Positions 8,132-17,171 are shown, counted from the first letter of the stretch. The stretch is DNA of 64,000 nucleotides from UBA668 sp040081465 (GCA_040081465.1 JBEBGL010000010.1:1-64000), one strand, 5' to 3'. Numbers and translations are program-made. Notes: generated by a model not told the origin, from the sequence alone.

Positions 8132-11106
8132 TGGCTAAAGCTGGAATGAAGGAGATCGACTTCGAACACGAGGTCGAGTTAACGCTGCTCGATGTGGGCG
8201 GCTACACAAAGTCGTTGCCTTCTCACTTCGACCTGACCTACGGAATCGACACAGCGGAGCTTTTCGCATTCGTCGGTGCAACACAGGCGAAGGCTTGGGA
8301 GCAGATCGTGCATCGCTACGGCGGAGATCCCGACAAAGCGCAGAAGGGCTTCATCGCTCGACTCGCGGCGGAGATCGACAACCGCGGCACGATCGCCGTG
8401 TTGCGCGATGGCATGAAGGACCAGATGGTTCAGATTCGACTCGCGTTCTTCAAGCCGGCGACGTCGATGAACGACATGCTCGCCGCAGGCTACGCCGCAA
8501 ACCGTCTCACGATGACGCGCCAGCTGCGGTACTCGGCGCGACACAACAACACACTCGACGTGGCGCTCTTCTTGAACGGGCTGTTGTTCGCCACTGTGGA
8601 ACTGAAGAACCCGCTCACCGGACAGTCGGTCGACGACGCGATGGACCAATATCGGTTGGACCGGGACGCGGTGAAGGATCCGTTCCTCGGGCGAGCGCTA
8701 GTGCACTTCGCGGTCGATCCGTACCTCGTCTATATGACAACGAAGTTGGAGCAGAACGAAACGACCTTTCTGCCATTCAACCGCGGGCGCGACAATGCGA
8801 AAGGCAACCCGGACAATCCAGACGGGTATGCGACCGCTTACCTCTGGGAGTCGATCTGGGCGCGTCACACGATCTTGGACATCCTGGCCCGCTTCGTGCA
8901 CCAGACCGAAGACGGCGAAACCTTGTTCCCCAGGTTCCACCAGTGGGACGTTGTCGTCAAGCTTGAGGCTGACGCCCGGGAACGCGGGGCTGGCCACAGC
9001 TACCTGCTCCAGCACTCAGCGGGATCCGGCAAGTCAAACTCCATCTCGTGGCTGGCGCATCGTCTCTCGACCCTGCACTGCGCGTCGGACGTCAAGCGGT
9101 TCCACAAGGTCGTGGTAATCACCGATCGCCGCAACCTTGACGAGCAACTGCGCGCGACCGTCGAACAGTTCGAGCGCACCAAAGGCGTTGTCGTCGCCAT
9201 CAAGGACGACGAAGGCTCCAAGTCGAGCAAGCTCGCTGAGGCGCTTGCTTCGGCGACATGCCGAATCATTGTCACAACGCTGCAGACATTCCCATTCGTT
9301 CTCAACCAAATTGACTCGCCAGCTCTCGCGGAAAGGACATGGGCAATCGTTATCGACGAGGCCCATTCGTCGCAGACGGGCGACGCTGCCGCGGCACTTC
9401 GACAGGCGCTGGGAGCTGGCACGTTGCTGCCCGACGACGTCGATGAGGAGACGATGCTGGCGACGGTATTGGCGGCCCGAGGCCAGCAGCCCAACATGTC
9501 CTTTTTCGCGTTCACTGCGACCCCCAAGAACAAGACCGTCGAAATCTTTGGCTCCGTGCTAGCTGACGGCAACAAGGGACCGTTCCACTTGTACTCGATG
9601 CGACAAGCCATCGAGGAGGGCTTCATACTCGATGTACTCCGTTTCTATGCGACGTGGAAGAGCTACTTTCGGTTGGCGACGGTCTCACTCGAGGCCGCGA
9701 ACAAAGAGGTGGACGCGTCCAAGGCGGGTTCGGCCCTACGAAAGATCCTGGTCCGGCATCCTGAAGTGATCTCCCAGAAGGCGCGCGTAATCATCGAACA
9801 CTTTCGCGCGCACACGGCGCAGAAGCTCGGAGGACTTGCAAAGGCGATGGTGGTTACCGATTCTCGCGCGGCAGCCGTGAAGTACAAGTTGGCGATCGAC
9901 GCGTACATCGCCGAGAAGGGCTACGACATCGCATCGCTCGTGGCTTTCTCCGGAAAAGTGCTGGACGATGTTGCCGGCGAAGTGACCGAGAGTTCCATGA
10001 ACAACCTCAAGGAGAGCCAGACGGGAGACGCGTTCAAGGGACGGCGGGACCCTTATAAGCCTGGCGACTACCAGGTCCTAATCGTCGCAGAAAAATTCCA
10101 GACAGGATTCGACGAACCTCGCCTACACACAATGTTTGTTGACCGGACGCTCACCGGCCTGGCGATCGTGCAGACGCTTTCGAGACTCAACCGAACGATG
10201 AAGGGCAAGGACGACACGTTCATCCTCGACTTCTGCAACGACCCTGACCTCATCGCCAAGGAGTTCCAGCACTTTTACGAGACTGCAACAGTTATCCCGA
10301 CAGACGTCAACGTTCTCACCGATGCGTACGACAAAGCAATCGACCTTGGCGTGATCGACGTGGCCGAGGTGACCGACACCGTCGCGAAATGCTTCACAAG
10401 TACGGCGAAGGGCCCAGCACTCGGCAATGTCTACGCTGCCTTTAACCCCGCACTGGCGCGCTTCAGTGACTTGGACGGAGAGAAGCAGGAAGCATTTCGC
10501 GCAGCGCTCGCCTCTTACCTCCATCTCTACGCATTTCTGTCGCAGGTGATGACCTGGACAGACGCGGACTACGAAAGGCTGTACATCTACGGACGCGCGC
10601 TCGCGCAGCTTTTGCCGGCGGCACCGGATGGCAGACTCAGTCTCGGCTCCGATGTGGTCCTCACTCACCTTCGTCTCGAGGACCTCGGGACGGAGCACGC
10701 CACACTTCAACCTGGAGGCAGCGAACCTGGTCAAGCATTTCCGGGACATGGGCGCGGCCGACAACACGACCCGCGCCTCGACACGCTGGGCAACATCACG
10801 GAAGAACTCAACAAGGTCTTCGGCCTAAACCTCCAAGAACGCGACCGCCTTGCCTTTGAGCAGTTTGAGGTGTCTTGGCTCGCCGACGACGAACTGCGCA
10901 CCGTCGCCCATGCCAATGACCTAAGCGGCTTCCGCCTGGAGTTCGAGAAGAAGTTCAAGACAACCATCCTCGACAACGAGGAAGCGAATGGGGACCTCTA
11001 CGAGCGCCTCGCTCACGACGAGAAATTCCGCGACCGTGTTCTCGACTGGTATCTCTCCCGAATGTACGAACTGCTTCGAGCCGATTCCATCGACGAAGAG
11101 TCGTAA
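8131..11106 (+). CDS. hsdR: type I restriction endonuclease motor/cleavage subunit
   Basis: A 991-residue R subunit. The N-terminal nuclease domain carries a PD-(D/E)xK centre with D143 and E157-L-K159 (in LFATVELKNPLTG). The superfamily 2 motor follows: Walker A GSGKS at 298-302, DEAH at 409-412, FTATPKNKT as motif III, and QTLSRLNRT as motif VI. It translocates DNA and cuts unmodified targets at a distance. A helical C-terminal region ending near YELLRAD joins it to the methyltransferase core. All key residues look intact, so the restriction system should be active. The stretch around residues 850-880 (GGSEPGQAFPGHGRGRQHDP) is low in structure but matches the linker seen in other HsdR proteins. 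Confidence 0.95.
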   Translation: MAKAGMKEIDFEHEVELTLLDVGGYTKSLPSHFDLTYGIDTAELFAFVGATQAKAWEQIVHRYGGDPDKAQKGFIARLAAEIDNRGTIAVLRDGMKDQMVQIRLAFFKPATSMNDMLAAGYAANRLTMTRQLRYSARHNNTLDVALFLNGLLFATVELKNPLTGQSVDDAMDQYRLDRDAVKDPFLGRALVHFAVDPYLVYMTTKLEQNETTFLPFNRGRDNAKGNPDNPDGYATAYLWESIWARHTILDILARFVHQTEDGETLFPRFHQWDVVVKLEADARERGAGHSYLLQHSAGSGKSNSISWLAHRLSTLHCASDVKRFHKVVVITDRRNLDEQLRATVEQFERTKGVVVAIKDDEGSKSSKLAEALASATCRIIVTTLQTFPFVLNQIDSPALAERTWAIVIDEAHSSQTGDAAAALRQALGAGTLLPDDVDEETMLATVLAARGQQPNMSFFAFTATPKNKTVEIFGSVLADGNKGPFHLYSMRQAIEEGFILDVLRFYATWKSYFRLATVSLEAANKEVDASKAGSALRKILVRHPEVISQKARVIIEHFRAHTAQKLGGLAKAMVVTDSRAAAVKYKLAIDAYIAEKGYDIASLVAFSGKVLDDVAGEVTESSMNNLKESQTGDAFKGRRDPYKPGDYQVLIVAEKFQTGFDEPRLHTMFVDRTLTGLAIVQTLSRLNRTMKGKDDTFILDFCNDPDLIAKEFQHFYETATVIPTDVNVLTDAYDKAIDLGVIDVAEVTDTVAKCFTSTAKGPALGNVYAAFNPALARFSDLDGEKQEAFRAALASYLHLYAFLSQVMTWTDADYERLYIYGRALAQLLPAAPDGRLSLGSDVVLTHLRLEDLGTEHATLQPGGSEPGQAFPGHGRGRQHDPRLDTLGNITEELNKVFGLNLQERDRLAFEQFEVSWLADDELRTVAHANDLSGFRLEFEKKFKTTILDNEEANGDLYERLAHDEKFRDRVLDWYLSRMYELLRADSIDEES

Positions 11107-11131
11107 GGTCTCGCTGAAGAGATGAGTCATC

Positions 11132-12076
11132 ATGTCGAACGGTGATGGCGCTGCCGAAATTCAGAATGCTTTCGACGTCGAGAGGGCCGACCTCCGAACC
11201 GACAGCGAGTTTTCGTATCTATTCGCGGCGTGTGAACGACTCACTCAATTCATCTTGAATCAGTTCCCCCGCCAGGGAATAGCGACAGAAGCACACGACA
11301 GTCGCTTCTTGACGTGGACGATCGTGATGCGGGGGATCAAGACGTTTGATGCACTGCTCGTCCTCGCCGATCGCGGATATGGCGTACAAGCCACCATGCT
11401 CTCACGGACCCTGTTCGAAGACACCGTGAGTGCGTGGTGGTGCTCCTCTCGCCCCACCGAGGAACTTCTCGAGCTAATGCTGTCGCACGACAAGAGCGTC
11501 TCGCTTGCCCTCCACCGCGAGCGGCCCGGCCGCGAGTACTTCGAGGCCCTCGCGAAAAGGCAGCCACTTGAAGATGAACATCTTCAGCGGTTCATTGATG
11601 AGCATGGCATCGATGCCCGACGCGCGCGCGCCCTTTGGACGGGAAAGACAATTGCGTCCATGGTCAACGAGATCGAACCTCACCTCGATGAGCAAGACGT
11701 CCCCATCATGCGACTACTTTTTGACGTCGCCTACCTGCTCTCCAACCTGATGGTGCACAACAGTCCTGTGTCGATGGGAACAGCGATGCGTTCGACGAGC
11801 GTGCGCAGTGATGGGGTACCGGAAACAACACTGAGCCGGCGTCCGAGCAGGCTGTTCGTTCATGACGCTTTGACCATTGGATACCTATCACTCTCGATCC
11901 TGGGCCGACTCGTGACGCAGCCAACGGCCACGAGCGAGCTCAATCGAATCCTCAGCGACTCTCGCCCGCTCTTCATCGTCGTCGACGGCGATACGGTGCA
12001 ACGGACTGGCAGGAACGATCCGTGTCCGTGCGGCAGCGGCCGGAAGAACAAGCACTGTCACGGTCGACACTTGTGA
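11132..12076 (+). CDS. DUF5677-like protein with C-terminal SEC-C zinc motif
   Basis: A 314-residue protein. The helical N-terminal 250 residues resemble the DUF5677 family (a Leu-rich repeat of helices with SRTLFEDTVSAWW). The C terminus, residues about 294-311, reads GRNDPCPCGSGRKNKHCHG, a textbook SEC-C zinc-binding motif (C-P-C-...-C-H) best known from SecA but also found on many stand-alone and defence-associated proteins. It lies 25 bp after hsdR on the same strand, so it is probably in the restriction operon. SEC-C tails often mediate ribosome or protein contacts; the function here is unknown. DUF5677/SEC-C proteins are repeatedly found in islands, which is why an accessory defence role is considered, as inference. 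Confidence 0.75.
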   Translation: MSNGDGAAEIQNAFDVERADLRTDSEFSYLFAACERLTQFILNQFPRQGIATEAHDSRFLTWTIVMRGIKTFDALLVLADRGYGVQATMLSRTLFEDTVSAWWCSSRPTEELLELMLSHDKSVSLALHRERPGREYFEALAKRQPLEDEHLQRFIDEHGIDARRARALWTGKTIASMVNEIEPHLDEQDVPIMRLLFDVAYLLSNLMVHNSPVSMGTAMRSTSVRSDGVPETTLSRRPSRLFVHDALTIGYLSLSILGRLVTQPTATSELNRILSDSRPLFIVVDGDTVQRTGRNDPCPCGSGRKNKHCHGRHL

Positions 12077-12129
12077 TCGTCCAATCTGACCTCTCCTGAA
12101 AAGCGAATTGCTGTGGTGATAGGTAGCGC

Positions 12130-12381
12130 TCATGTCACGCTCGTCGGCGCTGTCCCCGACGCGACGGAACGGTGGCCGTCGTCAGCGGTAATGCTCTCAT
12201 CCCACTCCACTGCAAACGATTCGACACTGTCGAAATGCAAGTACTTCAACTGCCAATGGCTGCGCCCGTTATGGCCGATGTTCTGCAGGCGTATACCAGC
12301 CGCCCTGAAGATGGCGAAGAACTCGTTCAGGCTCCAGCCGGGCTGCCGGCGTTTCTTGCCCGCGTCGAATGGCGACGTCGC
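12130..12381 (-). pseudogene. start-less open frame with coding character
   Basis: On the minus strand, 84 codons run from 12381 to a TGA at 12132-12130 with no usual start near the beginning. The translation is well-formed (QPGWSLNEFFAIFRAAGI, then GHNGRSHWQLKYLHFDSVES) and its third codon positions are about three quarters G or C, higher than in the overlapping plus-strand frame. The neighbouring minus frame upstream (KLCEGYATVDHPPADASDP) also looks protein-like and ends as this one begins, so one older gene may have been broken by a frameshift. I cannot name the family. It overlaps the extended but doubtful N terminus of the next plus-strand gene, which argues for that gene starting later. 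Confidence 0.4.
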
Positions 12382-12498
12382 TCATATAGCAAGGCGCGTG
12401 GCGAGGGTCGCTCGCGTCAGCAGGCGGGTGGTCGACAGTGGCGTAACCTTCGCACAACTTCACGTGGATCGGCCGCGAAGCACGGCCTGGGGGCTGGA

Positions 12499-14535
12499 AT
12501 GGGTTTGAAGCAACTATGGATCGAGAGTCGTTATCGCAAGCGTGTCGCAGAATGGTGCGAAGAAGTGGCGCTCGCTGCCAAGCAGCTCGAGAAGTCGCTG
12601 AACGCCTACGAGGGCGTGTATACGTCGCGTCGAGCACGGCTTGAGGCAGGGGAGCGACTTTGCTCGGAATTCGAGGCAAGCCTGTCCGAGACCCGTCGGG
12701 TAAGGGTGACCGACTACGGCTCCTTCTCCCATACGACACATAGCGGCAACCGGGTGCGCGCAGGCCGCGCACAATCGACTAGTCACGACGAACTTCAAGT
12801 AATTGACAACGGAACGGTTGTAATTACTGACCGGCGAGTGCAGTTCCTAGGCAGTAGACACAATCGCGAACTCCGGTGGAGGACGCTGGCAGACAACCCC
12901 CAGACAGGCCGAGGTTCAATGACGTTTCGGTCAAGCGGACGCCAAAAGCCCCTAGTGATCACGTTTCACCCGGGTGGGACCGAACAGGTGCGATTCGACG
13001 TGGACCTTGCGCTGAAACTGTTCGACGGTGCTGGCGCTTCGCGAGTCGCAGATCTAACGCGTGCGCTCAAGGACGTTCTGTCGGGCCCGCCGGCTACACC
13101 CGAAGGCATTGAGGTTGACGAGAGGGTGCGCGCTATCGGACAGGGCAGGTCCGACTCCAATTCGGCTCCACCTCCGCCGGGTGTACTTAGCTCAGCGCCC
13201 GAGGTCAAGCAGACCTTGAGTCTTCCGATCGGGTGCTTTGTTTCGACGCCTGTAGAGCAGGTGATGGTCGCAGCATTGTCGGCCGGATTTTCAATTCGCT
13301 GGCTGAGTTGGCCGGGGAACGAATCAGAACTCTCGGCCTCGGGACCACATATCACGACACCTGCGGCCATGGAGAAAACTGAGCAACTGGGTGTTGTGTT
13401 GGACGTCATTGCCGGCGACGGCGACCAAGTACTGAAGATCTGGGAGCATGTGCGGCCAGAACACTGCCTGTTTGTGACCTCGGCCGCAGTGGAAGGCGTT
13501 TCGGTACTCGATGCCGGCAACGTCGAATGCAGCGTGCTCTTTTCCGACGTTGAACAAGCCGACTTGATCCTTAGCGCTCGACCCGCATCAAAAATCATTG
13601 TTCATCGAGTCACGTGTGACCGGGTGATCGGTGCCGAGATCTTTGGAATGTTCTCAAGCAGGGCAGCGATACTTCGAGCAATAGGGCGCAAGTCGCAGGT
13701 ACTAGTTCTGACAGGTCCCAGCGAGTACCTGCCCGATCCGATGTTGTTCAGCGGCTTCGACGAGGCAATTGTCGTGAACACCGATCCAGCGGCCGACGCG
13801 CCCGAGCTCGAGTTGGTGGACGACGCGGTCGAACCGGAAGTTGTCGAGCGTGAACCGATCATCGTCGCGGGCAGCACGATCGCAAAACCCGCCGCTCACG
13901 TCATGCGCTATATCTTGGAGCACGCCCGCACGGTTCGGCGCTACGACCTCACTGCCGGCACACACCAGGCCGTAACGCCAGAGCTGATCGCTGCAACCCG
14001 AGTATTGAGCTCGAGGATCTCGGAAGAGCAAGCCAATTGGTTGATCGAACGTGGTACGTCAGCGCCATGGGAACTCGTGCCTCACGGCTCCAAACTCGCG
14101 GACGCTGATCCATGCCTCGTCGGTGGCCTTTACGACGCGGCCTCGACGCTGTACGCACACTTCAGAGCAACGGCTCCGAAGGGCATCAAGGCGGCCAAGA
14201 TTTACAAGGCGCTTCACCTGATGCGGCCGGCGATGTTTCCGATCTTGGATAGCCGCCTCGCTCGCAAGTTCGACGACAGCGCCGCGAAATTGGCACCCGT
14301 GGTTAACGCATGTCGAAGCGATCTGCAGAAAACCAAACGCGCTTACTGGGCAGCAATCCGCGAGGACCTGCTCGCGAACTCAGTCGCCCTTGCCTCAATC
14401 CGAGAGACGCTTAGATCTGTAGGCGACCCGCTCATCACAGAAGCAGTCGCAAGCATGAGCGACGTTCGCCTTTTGGACATCCTCACGTGGGTCGACGCGG
14501 ACAACGACGCCGACGTGGACCCCGAGGACGTGTAG
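12499..14535 (+). CDS. large island protein with DUF6308-like C-terminal domain
   Basis: With the ATG at 12499 this is 678 residues; the frame stays open back to a GTG at 12172, but those 109 extra codons read like antisense of another frame. The N-terminal part has a coiled segment (VALAAKQLEKSLNAYEGVYT) and a beta-rich stretch near 100-180 (ITDRRVQFLGSRHNRELRW, FRSSGRQKPLVITFHPGG) like a PH/GRAM-type fold. A Pro-rich linker follows, then a middle region of about 200 residues with VECSVLFSDVEQADLILSAR. The C-terminal 200 residues (LYAHFRATAPKGIKAAKIYK, PAMFPILDSRLARKF) resemble DUF6308, a helical domain that often carries the P-I-x-D-S-R motif. No enzyme signature is certain. It is an attractive candidate for a new island function. 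Confidence 0.6.
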   Translation: MGLKQLWIESRYRKRVAEWCEEVALAAKQLEKSLNAYEGVYTSRRARLEAGERLCSEFEASLSETRRVRVTDYGSFSHTTHSGNRVRAGRAQSTSHDELQVIDNGTVVITDRRVQFLGSRHNRELRWRTLADNPQTGRGSMTFRSSGRQKPLVITFHPGGTEQVRFDVDLALKLFDGAGASRVADLTRALKDVLSGPPATPEGIEVDERVRAIGQGRSDSNSAPPPPGVLSSAPEVKQTLSLPIGCFVSTPVEQVMVAALSAGFSIRWLSWPGNESELSASGPHITTPAAMEKTEQLGVVLDVIAGDGDQVLKIWEHVRPEHCLFVTSAAVEGVSVLDAGNVECSVLFSDVEQADLILSARPASKIIVHRVTCDRVIGAEIFGMFSSRAAILRAIGRKSQVLVLTGPSEYLPDPMLFSGFDEAIVVNTDPAADAPELELVDDAVEPEVVEREPIIVAGSTIAKPAAHVMRYILEHARTVRRYDLTAGTHQAVTPELIAATRVLSSRISEEQANWLIERGTSAPWELVPHGSKLADADPCLVGGLYDAASTLYAHFRATAPKGIKAAKIYKALHLMRPAMFPILDSRLARKFDDSAAKLAPVVNACRSDLQKTKRAYWAAIREDLLANSVALASIRETLRSVGDPLITEAVASMSDVRLLDILTWVDADNDADVDPEDV

Positions 14536-14574
14536 AGGGTCGCCGCTACGGTCGGGGCTGCAATACTGCGCGCG

Positions 14575-15390
14575 ATGACAGTGCCCCTGGGAGATGGCCG
14601 ATTCAGCATTCCTTGGGACTCGACCGCGATTCCCTCGTGGACACGGGCGGTTGACGGCGCCCGCACTCCTTCCGGGGCCCCACCAGTGTTCCGCTCGACA
14701 ACGCATGCGTGGATTGCATTGCGACTGGTGTATCTCGCGGATGTCGCCCACCTTCCGCCCGAAGAGGTGGCAGCAGCAACAGCTCGTTACCTTCACGCGT
14801 GGGACACCTACGTCCACCTCCTCGAGGAGATTCGACGGATCAGCGCTCAAGCCGATGAGGACATCCGAGTTGCGGCCGCGCAATGGAATTCGATCGATCA
14901 GGTCGCAGCCAACGACGCCGTCACCGCCATGCAGTGCGAACGAGAGCCGTATCCCACCTGGAACCTGGCAACTGTCGCGTTGCGCCACTTCGGACTCGGC
15001 CCCGCACCGTCGATCTCGATGGAAGAACGAGATCGCAAGCTGAGTCCTTTGGACAACCAAGCGGCTTGGAACGCGTCCCTCGGCGGACGATGCCGCAGTT
15101 GTGGAGTTGTGACCATTTCGCAAGGCCAACACGATCGGCTACGCAAGGTCCTGCGAACTCACCCAACCCTGTTTGATCTGACACCCTCATATCCTCAGAA
15201 ATCTGGCACCGTGGCACCCCTGTGGTCGTCCCGCTTGTTGATCGCATCGAAGGGCGTCGCCGACCACGTCAGTCCTTGGAGTAGTGGTGGTCGGACGTCC
15301 GCGGACAACATGGCGAACCTGTGCGCCGCGTGCAACTACAGCCGCAGTAACACATCCCTCGACGTCACCAGAGTGGCCGCGTATTCGTAG
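14575..15390 (+). CDS. HNH endonuclease domain protein
   Basis: A 271-residue protein ending in an HNH nuclease module. At about 236-265 it reads ADHVSPWSSGGRTSADNMAN followed by LCAACNYSRSN: the DH pair, the Asn of N-M-A-N-L and the zinc-binding C-x-x-C (LCAAC), with an upstream CRSC pair at about 180. These are the conserved metal-binding and catalytic elements of HNH enzymes. The N-terminal 150 residues are helical with no recognised family and may set specificity. It lies 39 bp after the DUF6308-like gene on the same strand and is probably co-transcribed, which places a nuclease next to an uncharacterised large protein, a typical layout of defence modules. Confidence 0.75.
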   Translation: MTVPLGDGRFSIPWDSTAIPSWTRAVDGARTPSGAPPVFRSTTHAWIALRLVYLADVAHLPPEEVAAATARYLHAWDTYVHLLEEIRRISAQADEDIRVAAAQWNSIDQVAANDAVTAMQCEREPYPTWNLATVALRHFGLGPAPSISMEERDRKLSPLDNQAAWNASLGGRCRSCGVVTISQGQHDRLRKVLRTHPTLFDLTPSYPQKSGTVAPLWSSRLLIASKGVADHVSPWSSGGRTSADNMANLCAACNYSRSNTSLDVTRVAAYS

Positions 15391-15393
15391 CGG

Positions 15394-15969
15394 TCACATC
15401 AGGCGGTTTGGAAAGAAGTACCACTCGTTCATGCGCTGTGAGATCCCGAGCAGAATTTCTCGCTCGTGTAAAATCGACAACGCCTCAAGCGCGACTGCAC
15501 GCGCGCTGCCATCCAGGACGACTGGAGGCGATGCCTCGCTGCGTGCAACGCAGATCAGTGCCGGGACAGCGCGGCCCGCGTCAATCTTCGCAACGAGGTC
15601 GTCCAAGCCCCGGTGCTCGCGGAAGCCGGCGGCCGCATCCTGCGGCCTCAGCGTGCCCCCAGTCCAATCGCGAAACTCGCGGTAGTCCATGAGGTGAAGG
15701 CAGTCTCCATCGACGAGTTGAGCGCGGTGCCAGGTCGTATCGGCGAAGGGCAGGTCTCGGACAGTCCCGCCATGGCACGTCTGAAAGATCGAACGTAATT
15801 CCAGAACCTCCTTTTCAGATATGGAAGTACGCGCCAAATCAGATTCGTGGAGTCTCTTTTTGCGAAGCTCATTCGCTACAAGTTGGCCGCTGGTACGCGG
15901 CGAGCCGAGATCTGCTGACAAAAAGGCCCGAACGACATCGCTCTCACTAACGTCAGAAATCAAGCGCAT
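15394..15969 (-). CDS. hypothetical protein with ParB/Srx-like motif
   Basis: A 191-residue protein that converges with the HNH gene (3 bp apart). The segment ALICVARSEASPPVVLDGSA and following RAVALEAL resembles the ParB/sulfiredoxin-like signature in which a hydrophobic strand is followed by (D/E)GxxRxxA and a helix; here DGSARAVAL takes the place of EGHHRLxAL, so the usual His is missing. N-terminal residues 1-60 are helical and basic. No nuclease motif is visible. Function unknown: it may be a DNA-binding or nucleotide-binding regulator. It is the last gene before attR. Confidence 0.5.
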   Translation of the reverse strand: MRLISDVSESDVVRAFLSADLGSPRTSGQLVANELRKKRLHESDLARTSISEKEVLELRSIFQTCHGGTVRDLPFADTTWHRAQLVDGDCLHLMDYREFRDWTGGTLRPQDAAAGFREHRGLDDLVAKIDAGRAVPALICVARSEASPPVVLDGSARAVALEALSILHEREILLGISQRMNEWYFFPNRLM

Positions 15970-16261
15970 GGGTCACGCTAACTCGACCGTCATACACCCG
16001 TTGCCGAGCGACCAACGCTCGTTCAGCGTCAAGTATCCGTCACGCGAGTCGGGAGTTTGATCCATCCGCTCGAGTGACGCGGGCCAGCCCGTCCGTTACC
16101 TACGTGCCGCCCATTCGTGGTCACGCCGTGCTCACAAACCGACTATTACAGGACGACACGGGACGTCATGAACGCCACCATTCAAAGCGGCGACGTGGTG
16201 CCTGAGCAGGTCAAATGAGTATGAGGCGACACGCGACGGAACTGCCCGTCATGTGCAGTAT
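15970..16261. other. gene-free right end of the island
   Basis: Between the last island gene and attR there is about 290 bp without a credible open frame on either strand. It includes a perfect hairpin at 16005-16021 and is otherwise unremarkable. It probably holds the promoter of the minus-strand gene that ends at 15394 and may contain degraded recombination-protein binding arms, which I cannot identify. Confidence 0.5.
16005..16021. repeat. inverted repeat CGAGCG-accaa-CGCTCG
   Basis: A six-pair perfect GC-rich stem with a five-base loop, 36 bp upstream of the ParB-like gene start on the minus strand. No T run on either side, so it is more likely an operator or leader hairpin than a terminator. 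Confidence 0.4.
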
Positions 16262-16290
16262 CGGGTTCGATTCCCGTCCACCTCCGCCAT
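16262..16290 (+). repeat. attR: displaced 29-bp selC end
   Basis: Exact copy of 72-100 (T arm, acceptor strand, CCA and one further base of selC) with nothing of the 5' tRNA half beside it. It marks the right end of the island, 12 bp before the stop of the universal stress protein gene. Confidence 0.9.
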
Positions 16291-16301
16291 CACTTCGCTG
16301 G

Positions 16302-17171
16302 TCAGTCGTCGTCGTTCGTTCCGCGGACCACCACTACTGGAACGGCGCTTCCGTCCAGCACATGGTTCACGGTCGATCCGAACACGTTTGCCGCCAGTGC
16401 CCCGCGCCCGTGTGAACCCACTACAAGAAGGTCGCCGTCTCGAACCACCTCAAGCAGAGAGACAGCGGGGCTGCCCTCAACTAGCTGCCCGTGTATCTCG
16501 GCCGCGAATTGTTCGCGTGCTGACTCGATTGCTCGATTGAGGACGCACGCCGCGTCGACGCTGACGAGGTCGCGCGCCTGCGCTGCGCTGGTGTCCACGG
16601 GGAGGTAGGGGTACAGCCACGTGTGGACGATGAGTAGGCCAACGTGGTGACGATCGGCCTCTTCTCCCGCCCACGCGAGCGCGCGATTCGAAATCGCCGA
16701 ACCATCGATTCCCACGACCACTCTGTCGGGGCAACCACGGCTCGCCGCGCCGCGCACGACCACCACGGGGCACGGGCTGTGGCGAACGACATGGCGGGCA
16801 GTGCTGCCGAGCCAAAAAGCGGCGGCGCCATGATGACTGCTGGCACCGACGACCATCAGATCCTCGGCATCGGCACTATCGACCAATGCGTAGGCGGGGC
16901 TTTCGGCCAAGACTTCGTTGATGATCTCGACGCCGGGTGTCTGCTCTGCCACTACTTCCTTGATTCTTGCTAGCTCGGTTTGGCCAGCGTCAATCACGGA
17001 GCTGTATGCGGTCGGTGCCCATCCGGACATTGGGTCAGCGGCGATCGGCACGCCGAAACACGAAACGATTCTGAGAACGCTGCCTCGCACCTTGGCTTCA
17101 TCGGCAGCCCAGAAGACCGCCTCCGTAGACGGCGCGGAGCCGTCGTATCCGACGATGATTTCCTTTGTCAT
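16302..17171 (-). CDS. universal stress protein, two tandem UspA domains
   Basis: A 289-residue protein with two UspA domains in series (about 1-140 and 150-289). The first begins MTKEIIVGYDGSAPSTEAV and has the ATP-binding loop GASSHHGAAAFWLGSTARH; the second begins RVVVGIDGSAISNRA and has GSHGRGALAANVFGSTVNH. Both fit G-x2-G-x9-G-S/T, so both should bind ATP. Tandem Usp proteins act as intramolecular dimers in dormancy, redox and energy stress responses. Start 17171 is chosen because Usp domains begin within a few residues of the first strand; the frame is open to 17213. It is the first chromosomal gene after the island and diverges from an eRF1-like gene. Confidence 0.92.
   Translation of the reverse strand: MTKEIIVGYDGSAPSTEAVFWAADEAKVRGSVLRIVSCFGVPIAADPMSGWAPTAYSSVIDAGQTELARIKEVVAEQTPGVEIINEVLAESPAYALVDSADAEDLMVVGASSHHGAAAFWLGSTARHVVRHSPCPVVVVRGAASRGCPDRVVVGIDGSAISNRALAWAGEEADRHHVGLLIVHTWLYPYLPVDTSAAQARDLVSVDAACVLNRAIESAREQFAAEIHGQLVEGSPAVSLLEVVRDGDLLVVGSHGRGALAANVFGSTVNHVLDGSAVPVVVVRGTNDDD

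Larger units (their letters stand above)
101..16290. mobile_element. genomic (defence) island integrated at selC
   Basis: The segment between the two copies of the 29-bp selC end is about 16.2 kb. It carries a C-terminal integrase relic next to attL, a type I restriction-modification operon and several orphan genes. No phage structural, replication or conjugation genes are visible, so it is a non-replicating island rather than a prophage or conjugative element. Removing it would join selC directly to the universal stress protein gene region at 16291. The loss of most of the integrase suggests it can no longer excise unaided. Boundaries are seen in the sequence; the mobilisation history is inferred. 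Confidence 0.85.

Noticed and set aside
10628..10828. Possible frameshift inside hsdR (alternative frame with AANLVKHFRDMGAADN)
   Set aside because: The hsdR frame itself stays open and continues into a normal NITEELNKVFG segment; the linker text fits known R subunits.
12172..12498. GTG start giving a 787-residue protein
   Set aside because: The 109 extra codons have poorer codon quality than the minus frame beneath them and no ribosome site at 12172; the ATG at 12499 is the more conservative start.
101..16261. Prophage or conjugative element
   Set aside because: No capsid, tail, terminase, lysis, relaxase or type IV secretion genes are visible; only an integrase relic.
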